This document shows, in pieces, positions 9,117 to 16,125 of a DNA stretch of 64,000 bases. Source of the DNA: Blastococcus sp. VKM Ac-2987 (GTDB lineage: Bacteria > Actinomycetota > Actinomycetes > Mycobacteriales > Geodermatophilaceae); assembly GCF_026967805.1 (NCBI RefSeq), contig NZ_JAPVBG010000001.1, positions 1,550,047 through 1,614,046 of the forward strand, written 5' to 3'. A program made the position numbers and the translations under genes. The notes under the pieces were generated by a model. It saw only the letters and a list, made by a program, of their open reading frames with translations, did no database searches and was not told the DNA's origin. The stretch's first letter is position 1. Each line of letters begins with the position of its first letter.

Positions 9117-9142
9117 GGGTAGCCGGGAACGAGTGGCTACCC
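9117..9142. terminator. Hairpin between convergent genes
   Basis: An 8-bp perfect stem (GGGTAGCC / GGCTACCC) with a 10-base loop, about 100 bp past the dehydrogenase stop and before the PBP stop on the other strand. It has no clear T-run. It is likely a bidirectional transcription terminator. Confidence 0.5.
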
Positions 9143-9226
9143 ACTGCTGGGTAGACCGACCAACGCGGCCAGACCGTCAGAGCCGGCCCCCCGCCCCCAC
9201 TCCTCCCCCACCGCCCTCGGCGTCGG

Positions 9227-11854
9227 CTATGCCGTCTCCGGGGGCGGTTCCGGCGTCGGCTCCGCCGGAGGCGGAGGCGGCTCCGGGCGCGGCGGAGGCG
9301 GAGGCGGAGGCGGCTCCGGGCGCGGCGGAGGCGGAGGCGGCTCCGGACTCGGCGGAGGCGGAGGCGGCTCCGGACTCGGCGGAGGCGGAGGCGGCTCCGG
9401 GCGCGGCGGAGGCGGAGGCGGCTCCGGGCGCGGCGGCGGCGGAGGCGGCTCCGGGCTCGGCGGAGGCGGAGGCGGCGGCGTCCACCGGGCACCGTTGCTG
9501 ACCAGCACCGTCACGGCACTGTTCCGATCGACGACCGCCCCCGGGCCGGGGTCGATGCCGACCACGACGCCCGGTGGCCGGGAGCTGTCGACGCGCACCT
9601 GATTCGTCCCCAGGTCACGGGAGCCCAGCAGGCCGCGGCAGCGGTCGGCGGACCGGCCGACGCAGCCGCCGGGAACGGTCTCCCGGGTGCCCTGCACGTA
9701 GACCGGGTCGGCCGGCGCGAAGGGCACCGGCTCCCGCGCGCTCAGGATCGGCTGCATGGCGTCGTGCCAGATCTGGGCGGGCATGCCGCCACCGAAGCCG
9801 CCGACGTCCTGGTTCTCCACCGGGTTGTAGACCATCACGCTGGCCGCCACCTGGGGCGTGTAGCCGACGAAGGTGACGGAGAAGTTGTCCTGCGTGGTGC
9901 CGGTCTTCCCGGCGATCTCGTGCCCCGGGACGTACGCGCGGCGACCGGTCTGCCCGGGGTTCCCCGGCTCGACGTCCTTGCGCAGCGCCTGGTTGATCGT
10001 GTGCGCCAGCCCGGGAGCCACCACCTCCCCCTCGCACCGCGGGCCGCCGAGCGGCTGCCCGTCCTCGCCCAGCAGCGGCTGGCCGTCGCGGTCGAGGACA
10101 CGGGAGATCGGCGTCGGCGTGCAGCGGGTGCCGCCGGCGGCGAGCGTGGCGTAGGCGTTGGCCAGGTGCAGCGGGCTGGTGGCCTCGGCGCCGAAGGTGA
10201 ACGAGCCGCGGTTCTCGGCGACGACCTGGTCGGCGACGGGGTCGAGGGAGGCCAGCCCCAGCCGCTGCGCCATGCGTACCGGCGCCTCGACGCTGCCGAG
10301 CTGGTCCTCCAGCGCCAGGAAGTAGGTGTTCGAGGACATGTAGAGCGCCTGCTCCATGTCCAGCCGCTGCCGGTAGCGGCCGGCGTTCGCGACGTCGTAG
10401 GGCCCGTCGCCGTCGCGGTACACCGTCGACACGTACGGGTCGGGCGTGGTGATCTCGTGGTCGATGCCGTAGCCCTGCTCGAGCGCGGCGGCCGCGGTGA
10501 ACACCTTGTAGGTCGACCCGGTGCCCTGACCGGCCACGACGTTGAGGTTGACCGTCGTCCTCGTCGGGTCGCCCTCGACGGCGCCGTAGAGGCGGTTGAC
10601 CGCCATGCCGAGCACCCGGCCGGTGCCGGGCTCCACCGCGGTGTAGATGCCGGCGCGCGAGTCCTCGCGGGCCAGGGTTCGCAGCACGGCGTCGTCCCCT
10701 GCCCGCTGGATCGCCGGGTCCATCGTCGTCTCGACGGTGAGGCCCCCGGTGTCGATCTGCTCGCGGGAGATGCCGAGCGTGTCGGTCAGATAGCTCAGGG
10801 CGTAGTCGCAGAAGAAGGCGCCCAGCCGCACCTCGCGGCAGCCGCGCGGCTCGCCTCCCCCGGGAGCCAGGACGACGGGAGCGCTGCGGGCCTCCTCGAC
10901 GGCGGCCGGCTCGGCCAGGCCGAGCTCCGCCATCCGGGCGAGGACGACGTCGCGCCGCTCGGTGGCCCGCTCGGGGGCCACGAACGGGTCGTACTGGGCG
11001 GGACTCTGCACAAGCCCGGCCAGGGTGGCGGCCTGGGCGAGGGTGAGCGCGTCCGGCGTCACGTCGAAGTAGGTCTCGGCCGCGGCGGCCACGCCGTAGG
11101 CGCCGGCCCCGAAGTAGACCCGGTTCAGGTACCGGGTGAGGATCTCGTCCTTGCTGTACTGCTCCTCCATGGCGAGGGCCAGCTGCGCCTCGCGGAGCTT
11201 GCGGCCGACGCTCTCGTCGGTGGCCGCCTCGCGGGCGTCGGGGTCGGTGGCCGACTGCAGCCGGATCTGCTTGACCAGCTGCTGGGTGAGCGTGGAGCCG
11301 CCCTCGACGACCTGACCGGCCGAGAGGTTGCGCAGCAGCGCCCGGGCCAGGCCCTTGCCGTCGACGCCGCTGTGCGAGAAGAAGCGGCTGTCCTCGATCG
11401 CGACCAGCGCGTCCTTCATCACCGGGGCGATCGCCTCGCTGGGCACCACGGTGCGGTTGCGCCGGTAGAACTCCGCGATCAGCGAGCCGTCGGCGGCCAG
11501 CACCCGCGTGTTGCTGGTCGGGGTCCGGTCGAGCAGCTCGTCGGTGACCGGCTGCAGCAGCCCGGCGCCGGCGCGGGTGGCGACCGAGGCCCCACCCACG
11601 ACCGGCAGTGCGAGGCCGGCGAGCAGCGCCCCGGCGAGCACCACGGCCAGTGCCAGGTTCAGCACCACGCCGCTGCGGCGAGGCCGGGAAGGGGGCGCTT
11701 CCTCGACGCCGGGCAGCGGCAGGCCATCGATGGCGGGACGGGGCGGCACGTAACTCCTCGGTGCAGGCGGCAGCGGTGGCGCCCACGCGAGCGGACCCCG
11801 CTCCTCGTTACCCCCCGTCGGAGGCGCCGCGCCTGTCGGATGCCGGTCTGTCAC
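9227..11854 (-). CDS. Bifunctional class A penicillin-binding protein with PASTA-like and Pro-rich tail
   Basis: Peptidoglycan glycosyltransferase/transpeptidase, 875 residues, GTG start. A cytoplasmic Pro-rich lead precedes one membrane anchor (about 62-90). The GT51 domain follows, with catalytic Glu154 in EDSRFFSHSG and the GGSTLTQQLVK motif at 185-195. The transpeptidase domain carries the active Ser447 in STYK (447-450), SSN (507-509) and KTGTT (650-654). Next comes a single PASTA-like segment (about 755-795), then 80 residues of 9-residue Pro/Arg/Glu repeats. All catalytic residues are present, so it should be active at the outer membrane face. The tail is much more repetitive than usual for the family and may thread through or bind the wall. 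A further PASTA is absent. Confidence 0.95.
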   Translation of the reverse strand: MTDRHPTGAAPPTGGNEERGPLAWAPPLPPAPRSYVPPRPAIDGLPLPGVEEAPPSRPRRSGVVLNLALAVVLAGALLAGLALPVVGGASVATRAGAGLLQPVTDELLDRTPTSNTRVLAADGSLIAEFYRRNRTVVPSEAIAPVMKDALVAIEDSRFFSHSGVDGKGLARALLRNLSAGQVVEGGSTLTQQLVKQIRLQSATDPDAREAATDESVGRKLREAQLALAMEEQYSKDEILTRYLNRVYFGAGAYGVAAAAETYFDVTPDALTLAQAATLAGLVQSPAQYDPFVAPERATERRDVVLARMAELGLAEPAAVEEARSAPVVLAPGGGEPRGCREVRLGAFFCDYALSYLTDTLGISREQIDTGGLTVETTMDPAIQRAGDDAVLRTLAREDSRAGIYTAVEPGTGRVLGMAVNRLYGAVEGDPTRTTVNLNVVAGQGTGSTYKVFTAAAALEQGYGIDHEITTPDPYVSTVYRDGDGPYDVANAGRYRQRLDMEQALYMSSNTYFLALEDQLGSVEAPVRMAQRLGLASLDPVADQVVAENRGSFTFGAEATSPLHLANAYATLAAGGTRCTPTPISRVLDRDGQPLLGEDGQPLGGPRCEGEVVAPGLAHTINQALRKDVEPGNPGQTGRRAYVPGHEIAGKTGTTQDNFSVTFVGYTPQVAASVMVYNPVENQDVGGFGGGMPAQIWHDAMQPILSAREPVPFAPADPVYVQGTRETVPGGCVGRSADRCRGLLGSRDLGTNQVRVDSSRPPGVVVGIDPGPGAVVDRNSAVTVLVSNGARWTPPPPPPPSPEPPPPPPRPEPPPPPPRPEPPPPPPSPEPPPPPPSPEPPPPPPRPEPPPPPPPPRPEPPPPPAEPTPEPPPETA
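9258..9482 (-). repeat. 27-bp tandem repeat encoding the Pro-rich PBP tail
   Basis: About seven imperfect 27-bp units coding PPPPPPRPE or PPPPPPSPE, one unit being longer by two Pro codons. The purine-rich strand GGAGGCGGAGGC is prone to slippage, but steps of 27 or 3 bases keep the frame, so the tail length can vary without loss of the enzyme. Confidence 0.85.
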
Positions 11855-12080
11855 GAGATCGCAAAGTTCTCCGGACCCCGGTTCAGTCGGCGGAGAACAC
11901 CAGCGGACGAGGGGAGTCGAACGTCAGAGGAACCCGTGAGGAGCCCGCTGAAGGTGGTTGCGGGACGGTCCGTGCCCTGCTCCGGGAGTCGTTCTCGCGC
12001 ACCGGGGGCCCTACAGCACTGCCGGAGCGCGAGGAGCACCCGCAAAGCGGGGCGCGGGCTCGGAGCGGGGCGGACGACGA

Positions 12081-12116
12081 AGCGGCCCCGCACTTCCGTC
12101 GAAGTGCGGGGCCGCT
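12081..12116 (-). terminator. Perfect 16-bp hairpin downstream of tRNA-Arg
   Basis: AGCGGCCCCGCACTTC and its exact complement flank a CGTC loop. It lies 19 bp past the 3' end of the tRNA-Arg gene on the minus strand and is the obvious terminator for the tRNA transcription unit. It is followed only by a slightly T-rich stretch. Confidence 0.8.
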
Positions 12117-12134
12117 CGGTGTCTCAACCAGACG

Positions 12135-12207
12135 TGCACCCGAAGGGATTCGAACCCCTAACCTTCTGATCCGTAGTCAGATGCTCTATCCGTTGAGCTA
12201 CGGGTGC
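12135..12207 (-). tRNA. tRNA-Arg (anticodon ACG)
   Basis: A 73-base cloverleaf read on the minus strand. The acceptor arms GCACCCG and CGGGTGC pair fully, with discriminator A. The D-loop sequence is CTCAACGGAT, the anticodon loop is CTACGGA giving ACG, and the T-arm is GGTTCGAATCC. CCA is not encoded, as is usual in many actinobacteria. ACG (inosine-modified) reads CGU/CGC/CGA. Confidence 0.97.
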
Positions 12208-12227
12208 CGGTGTTCAGTTGTCGTGCG

Positions 12228-12316
12228 CGGAGGCTCCGGGATTTGAACCCGGGATGGGGATTAACCCAAACCGCATTAGCAGTGCGGCGCCATAGACCGG
12301 ACTAGGCGAAGCCTCC
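12228..12316 (-). tRNA. tRNA-Ser (anticodon GCT)
   Basis: An 89-base class II tRNA on the minus strand. The acceptor arms GGAGGCT and AGCCTCC pair, with discriminator G. The anticodon stem-loop GCACTGCTAATGC gives GCT, a long variable arm follows, and the T-arm is GGTTCAAATCC. CCA is not encoded. It lies 20 bp upstream of tRNA-Arg on the same strand, so the two are probably co-transcribed. Confidence 0.97.
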
Positions 12317-12395
12317 CGGGGTCCGAGTCACCTCGTAACCACCGAGGAGTGAGACTACCAGCGCTCCCCAGGGCCTCCCAGCCCGGGGTCCGGCA

Positions 12396-12441
12396 CCTGG
12401 CGACCACCGAGGCACCTCGGGGCAGCCCGGTGATCGCCAGG
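12396..12441. terminator. Imperfect hairpin past the SRPBCC gene
   Basis: CCTGGCGACCACC pairs with GGTGATCGCCAGG with one wobble, enclosing a second small stem CCGAGG/CTCGG. It follows the SRPBCC stop on the minus strand and precedes the tRNA-Ser gene. It is terminator-like, without a T-run. Confidence 0.45.
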
Positions 12442-12448
12442 GCCCGCG

Positions 12449-13092
12449 TCACTCGCGGGCGCCCGCAGCCGGGGCGTCCGCCAGGTCCGGGGTGAACTGC
12501 ACCCGGGCCGCCTCGACTCCCCCGGCGACCTCCTCGTCGGTGGCGGTGCCGCCGGCGGCGATGACCTCGGCCCAGGCGACGATGGTCCGCTCGGAGTACC
12601 GCTGCACCTCGAGGGTGTTCTCCCAGGTCGCCGGGTCCGCCACCGCCTCGCCGCGGAGGTGGAGGGCGAGGGAGAGCACCGAGACGTCCCAGCCGGGGCC
12701 CACGTAGAGCCCACCGGCGCCGCTGCCCGCGAAGGCGAACGGCACGCTGTGCTCGAGCTCCAGGGTGGTGGCCTCGCTGTCCGGCGACAGCCGGACCCGG
12801 ACCAGGCTCTCTGGCGCCCCCCACGTCACCGTCAGCGCCTGCGGGGGCACGCACTCCCGGATCTCGCCGCCGACGTTGCCCTCGAACTGAAGGCGCCCCC
12901 GACGCGGAGGTCGCCGGCGACCGGACCCAGCCAGCGGGCCGATCGAGCGGGGTCGGTCATGGCGTCCCAGACGTCGTCGATCTCGGCGTCGTACCGGCGG
13001 CGGAGGACGACGACGACGTCCTCCGCGTCACCGTCCGCGCGGCGCAGCACGTCGCGCCGGGTGGCGTCCAGCTCGTCGAACAGATGTCTCAC
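12449..13092 (-). pseudogene. SRPBCC (AHSA1-like) domain protein, interrupted by a single-base frameshift
   Basis: Activator-of-Hsp90-ATPase-1-like START/SRPBCC protein. The first frame starts with GTG at 13092 and encodes the N-terminal half (YDAEIDDVWDAMTDPARSARW, then DLRVGGAF). The second frame, reading to 12449, encodes the rest (ALTVTWG, then LELEHSVPF, then the C-terminal helix). The two join smoothly if one base is added between 12888 and 12889, restoring VGGAFxFEGNVGGEI, the normal family sequence. The total length is two bases more than a multiple of three, as expected for one missing base. The start overlaps the ArsR stop by four bases, the classic ArsR-SRPBCC pair. Either a real inactivating deletion or a sequencing error would explain it. 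Confidence 0.8.
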
Positions 13093-13481
13093 GACTCCTC
13101 CTCAGAGCCGACCACGGGACCTTCGCCCGCGGACGTCGGTGCCGGCCCGCCCGGGGTGCGCCGGGCACGGCGACCACGGGCGAGCTCGGTGGCCAGCGCG
13201 TCGAGGTGCTGGTCCCAGTACCGGCGGAACCGGTCGAGCCAGACGTCGACGTCGCGCAGCGGTGCCGCATCGACGGCGTACAGCCGCCGGGTGCCTTCGG
13301 CGCGCACCCGCGCGAACCCGTTCTCGCGCAGCAGCCGCAGGTGCTGCGAGACCGCAGGCTGGCAGATCCCGAACTCGGCACCGACGGCGGCCGCGAGGTC
13401 GCCGGCGGAACGCTCCCCGTCGGCCAGCAGCTCGAGGAGTCGCCGCCGGACCGGGTCGCCCAGGACGTCGAAGGCGTGCAC
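13089..13481 (-). CDS. ArsR-family winged-helix regulator
   Basis: ArsR/SmtB-fold transcription factor of the SRPBCC-linked subgroup, 130 residues. The helix-turn-helix spans DPVRRRLLELLADGERSAGDLA through CQPAVSQHLRLLRENGFAR, with the wing in RAEGTRRLYAVD. No metal-binding Cys pair (ELCVCDL type) is present, so it is not an arsenic/metal sensor of the classical kind. The stop overlaps the SRPBCC start by four bases. A 16-bp AT-rich dyad at 13509-13524, 28 bp upstream of the start, is the probable autoregulatory operator. Confidence 0.88.
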   Translation of the reverse strand: MHAFDVLGDPVRRRLLELLADGERSAGDLAAAVGAEFGICQPAVSQHLRLLRENGFARVRAEGTRRLYAVDAAPLRDVDVWLDRFRRYWDQHLDALATELARGRRARRTPGGPAPTSAGEGPVVGSEEES

Positions 13482-13508
13482 GGGCGCACCGTCCGGCCGG
13501 CAGCATCT

Positions 13509-13524
13509 ATAAGTCGAGACTTAT
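13509..13524. promoter_or_regulatory. Probable ArsR operator dyad
   Basis: ATAAGT, four bases, then ACTTAT: a perfect inverted repeat that is AT-rich in a region of over 70% GC, just upstream of the ArsR start. This form matches operators of ArsR-type dimers. The assignment is inference from position and symmetry. Confidence 0.6.
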
Positions 13525-13564
13525 GGATGCAGAGCCCAGCGCGGTGCTGCGGGAGGAGGACCGG

Positions 13565-14767
13565 TCAGGCGGCGACGGGCTCCCGCGGAGCCGCCGTCCG
13601 GGGCGCCGGACGGCGGCCGGGCACCAGGGTGACGACGACGGCCGCCGCGGCTCCGGCGCAGGCGAGCACCAGCGCGCCGGGCACGCCCCATGACCCCTCG
13701 ATCAGCGCGCCACCGAGGGCTGCACCGACGGCGGAGGCGCCGACGGTGATGGTCGACAGCCAGGTGAACGCCTCCGTGGTCGCGTGCACGGGGGCCAGCG
13801 AGCCGACCAGCGAGCTCTGCACGGTGAGGGTCGGAGCGATCGCCGTCCCGCCCAGGAAGAGCAGCACGCCCAGCGCCCAGGGGCTGGAGACCCAGGCCAG
13901 CGGCGCGAGGCCGACGGTGACGCCGAACAGCAGCCAGCGGTACTGCCGGGGCAGCGACGCGCTCATCACGCGGGCGCCGAACCAGAGGCCACCGGCGACC
14001 GAGCCCAGTGACCAGACGGCCAGCAGCAGACCGGACATGCCGGGGCTGCCCGCGGAGTCGGCGAAGGCCGGGATGGCCACCTCGAGCGCGCCGAAGCCGA
14101 GCATCACGGCCGACCCGCTGAGCAGGACGCGGGGCATGCCGGGCGTGAGCACGGTGGAGAACAGGCTGACCCGCGATGCCGGGGCCGGGATCCACGAGCG
14201 GGCGGCACGGGCGATGCCCAGCGCGCCGACGACGGCCAGCGCGCCGGCGACCCCGACCGCCCACGCCGGGGCGGCGAGCACGGCCAGCGTGGCGACCAAC
14301 GTGGGGCCGACGACGAAGACCAGCTCGGTGGCGGTGGCGTCCAGCGCGTAGGCGGCGGGCCGGGAGCGCAGATCGGTGCGGGACCACAGCGCCCGGACGG
14401 TGCCCGAGACCAGCGGGGTGCTCGCACCGGCCAGGGCCGAGGCCGCGATGACCGCGGCGGTCGGCGCATCGCGGAGGACGACGACCACGAGCAGCCCGAG
14501 CAGCAACGGGTAGAGCCCGGCCTGGGCCAGCAGGATGCGGCGCGGGCCCTTCCGGTCGGCGAGGCGGCCGAGGATCGGCGCCATCGCGGCCGACGCGACG
14601 CCCAGGGTGGCCGCGGCGAGGCCGGCGATCGCGTAGGAGCCGGTCTGCTGCTGCACCATGAGCAGCAGCGCGAGCGGCACCATGGCCGACGGCAGCCGCC
14701 CGGCGAAGCCGGCGAGGAGGAGCACCGGGGCGGAGGGAAGCCGCCAGACGGTGAGATAGGCACGCAC
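13565..14767 (-). CDS. MFS transporter (12-helix, drug-efflux-like)
   Basis: Major facilitator superfamily permease, 400 residues, with about twelve hydrophobic helices. The first cytoplasmic loop carries the MFS A-type motif as GRLADRKGPRRI (about 66-77). The rest is typical of actinobacterial export MFS proteins. It ends 83 bp before the ArsR gene on the same strand. It faces the CGNR zinc-finger gene across 103 bp containing a perfect 12-bp inverted repeat, so that regulator is a good candidate to control it. The substrate is unknown, and efflux is inferred only from family resemblance. Confidence 0.88.
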   Translation of the reverse strand: MRAYLTVWRLPSAPVLLLAGFAGRLPSAMVPLALLLMVQQQTGSYAIAGLAAATLGVASAAMAPILGRLADRKGPRRILLAQAGLYPLLLGLLVVVVLRDAPTAAVIAASALAGASTPLVSGTVRALWSRTDLRSRPAAYALDATATELVFVVGPTLVATLAVLAAPAWAVGVAGALAVVGALGIARAARSWIPAPASRVSLFSTVLTPGMPRVLLSGSAVMLGFGALEVAIPAFADSAGSPGMSGLLLAVWSLGSVAGGLWFGARVMSASLPRQYRWLLFGVTVGLAPLAWVSSPWALGVLLFLGGTAIAPTLTVQSSLVGSLAPVHATTEAFTWLSTITVGASAVGAALGGALIEGSWGVPGALVLACAGAAAAVVVTLVPGRRPAPRTAAPREPVAA

Positions 14768-14802
14768 GCTTGAACTCGTTTCACACTGCAGGGGAAGGAA
14801 CA

Positions 14803-14832
14803 GTAGGCGGTCAAAGACCGTTGACCGCCTAC
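14803..14832. promoter_or_regulatory. Perfect 12-bp inverted repeat in the divergent MFS/CGNR promoter region
   Basis: GTAGGCGGTCAA, six bases (AGACCG), then TTGACCGCCTAC. The right arm contains TTGACC, which may serve as a -35 box for the CGNR gene. A pair of similar TAGGGACTC/TAGGGAGTC direct repeats lies between it and the CGNR start. Placement between divergent genes suggests an operator controlling both directions. Confidence 0.55.
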
Positions 14833-14870
14833 GCAGTCCCGAGACTAGGGACTCGACGGTAGGGAGTCAA

Positions 14871-15401
14871 TTGGACTACGACACCTACGGGTCAACCGCG
14901 GTCGAGCTGGCCATCGCCCTGGCCAACGCCGACCTGGAGCCCGACGACGGTGTGGCGCTGTTCCTGACGTCGCACGACGAGTGGTTCACGCCCGGGACGT
15001 CGCTGGACCTCACGCCGTCCGAGGCGGAGAAGGCCGCCGTCACCTCCCGGCTGGTCCGCGCCGTCGCGCTGGCCGAGTCGCAGGCCGACGTCCTCACCCG
15101 GCTCAACGAGCTGCTGGCGCTGGCCCGGCCACGCCCGTACGCCACCGACCACGACGGCGAGCTGCACCTGCACTACGCCCGCCCCGACGCCCCGGTCCTC
15201 GAGCAGCTGACGACGACGGTGGCGATGGGCCTGTCCCAGGTGGTGGTGCAGCACGGGTGGCAGCGCCTGGGCGTCTGCTCGGCCGAGGGGTGCGACGACG
15301 TCTACGTGGACACCTCGCGCAACGCCAGCCGCCGCTACTGCTCCAACACCTGCGCGAGCCGCTCGACGGTCGCCGCCTACCGCGCCCGCCAGAAGACCTG
15401 A
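14871..15401 (+). CDS. CGNR-type zinc-finger regulator (ABATE domain)
   Basis: Putative stress-induced transcription regulator, 176 residues, with an N-terminal ABATE-like helical domain (about 8-120) and a C-terminal treble-clef zinc finger. The zinc ligands are Cys in VCSAEGC and in RRYCSNTC, followed by an Arg-rich VAAYRARQK helix. The namesake CGNR reads CASR here, keeping Cys and Arg but losing Gly and Asn. The start is TTG at 14871, the first codon that gives the conserved N-terminus with YGSTAVELAIALAN. It is probably the local regulator of the divergent MFS gene and of itself via the inverted repeat at 14803-14832. Confidence 0.85.
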   Translation: MDYDTYGSTAVELAIALANADLEPDDGVALFLTSHDEWFTPGTSLDLTPSEAEKAAVTSRLVRAVALAESQADVLTRLNELLALARPRPYATDHDGELHLHYARPDAPVLEQLTTTVAMGLSQVVVQHGWQRLGVCSAEGCDDVYVDTSRNASRRYCSNTCASRSTVAAYRARQKT

Positions 15402-15413
15402 CCCCGCCGGGAT

Positions 15414-15494
15414 GATCAGGTCACCTGATCACTAGGGGTCCTGGCTCACCACCGGTGCTGAGCCAGGACCCGGAACGATCAGGTGACCTGATCA
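15414..15494. repeat. Nested palindrome between CGNR and PAP2 genes
   Basis: GATCAGGT-C-ACCTGATC (15414-15430) and its complement GATCAGGT-G-ACCTGATC (15478-15494) are each self-palindromic. They flank an inner hairpin GGTCCTGGCTCA, ten bases, TGAGCCAGGACC. The whole 81-bp block can fold as one long hairpin or as three separate ones. Sited 12 bp past the CGNR stop, it may be a terminator, but the double 17-bp palindrome also suits a protein-binding site. Confidence 0.75.
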
Positions 15495-15567
15495 AGACGG
15501 GGGCCGCGCCTGACCCGTTCGGGGCGCCGTGTCCGCCTAGCCCGGGCAGCAGGTCTAGCGTCCGTCC

Positions 15568-16125
15568 GTGCGCTCCGCCCGCGACCTCGATGTGCGCCTG
15601 CACTCCCTCGTCGGGTCGTTGCCCACCACGCCGGCCGACCGCTGGTTGCGCCGGCTGTCCACCGCCGCCGACCACGGCAGGCTCTGGGTCGGGGTCGCGC
15701 TCGTCCTGTGCCTGCGGGACGGGCCGTCGCGGCGAGGAGCGATCCGCGGGGCGGGCTCGATGCTGGTGTCCAGCGCCGTGGTCAACGCCGTCCTGAAGCG
15801 GGCGTTCGGCCGGGTGCGGCCGGACCTGGCGAACCTGCGCACCGAGCGCCGGCTGCGGCGCGAGCCCGGCAGCCTCTCCTTCCCGAGCGGGCACGCGAGC
15901 TCGGCCGCGGCCTTCGTCACCGGCCTCGCCCTGGAGAGCCCCGCTGCCGGCGCCGTGCTGGCGCCGCTCGCCCTGGGCGTCGGCTACTCGCGGGTGCACG
16001 TGGGCGTGCACTACCCCGGAGACGTGCTGGCCGGGTTCGCGGTCGGCGGCGCCGTGGCGGCGGCCGGCCGGCGCCGGTGGCCGGCGCGCCCGTCCACCCT
16101 GCAGCCGCGGGGTGGATGCCGGTGA
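15568..16125 (+). CDS. PAP2-family membrane phosphatase
   Basis: Type 2 phosphatidic acid phosphatase / undecaprenyl-diphosphatase-like protein, 185 residues, GTG start. All three acid-phosphatase motifs are present: KRAFGRVRP, PSGH and SRVHVGVHYPGDV, giving the Lys/Arg pair and the two catalytic His. Hydrophobic helices surround them. The 3' end overlaps the KtrB-like gene by 10 bp in another frame. Recycling of polyprenyl phosphate for wall and polysaccharide carriers would fit the window but is inference, since lipid phosphates are equally possible substrates. Confidence 0.9.
   Translation: MRSARDLDVRLHSLVGSLPTTPADRWLRRLSTAADHGRLWVGVALVLCLRDGPSRRGAIRGAGSMLVSSAVVNAVLKRAFGRVRPDLANLRTERRLRREPGSLSFPSGHASSAAAFVTGLALESPAAGAVLAPLALGVGYSRVHVGVHYPGDVLAGFAVGGAVAAAGRRRWPARPSTLQPRGGCR

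Noticed and set aside
9230-9490. Possible CRISPR-like array (regular 27-bp units)
   Set aside because: Units are contiguous without spacers and encode the Pro-rich PBP tail in frame.
12081-12316. tRNA pair as an integration site with a nearby integrase or island border
   Set aside because: No integrase, direct repeat of the tRNA 3' end or composition change was seen on either side.
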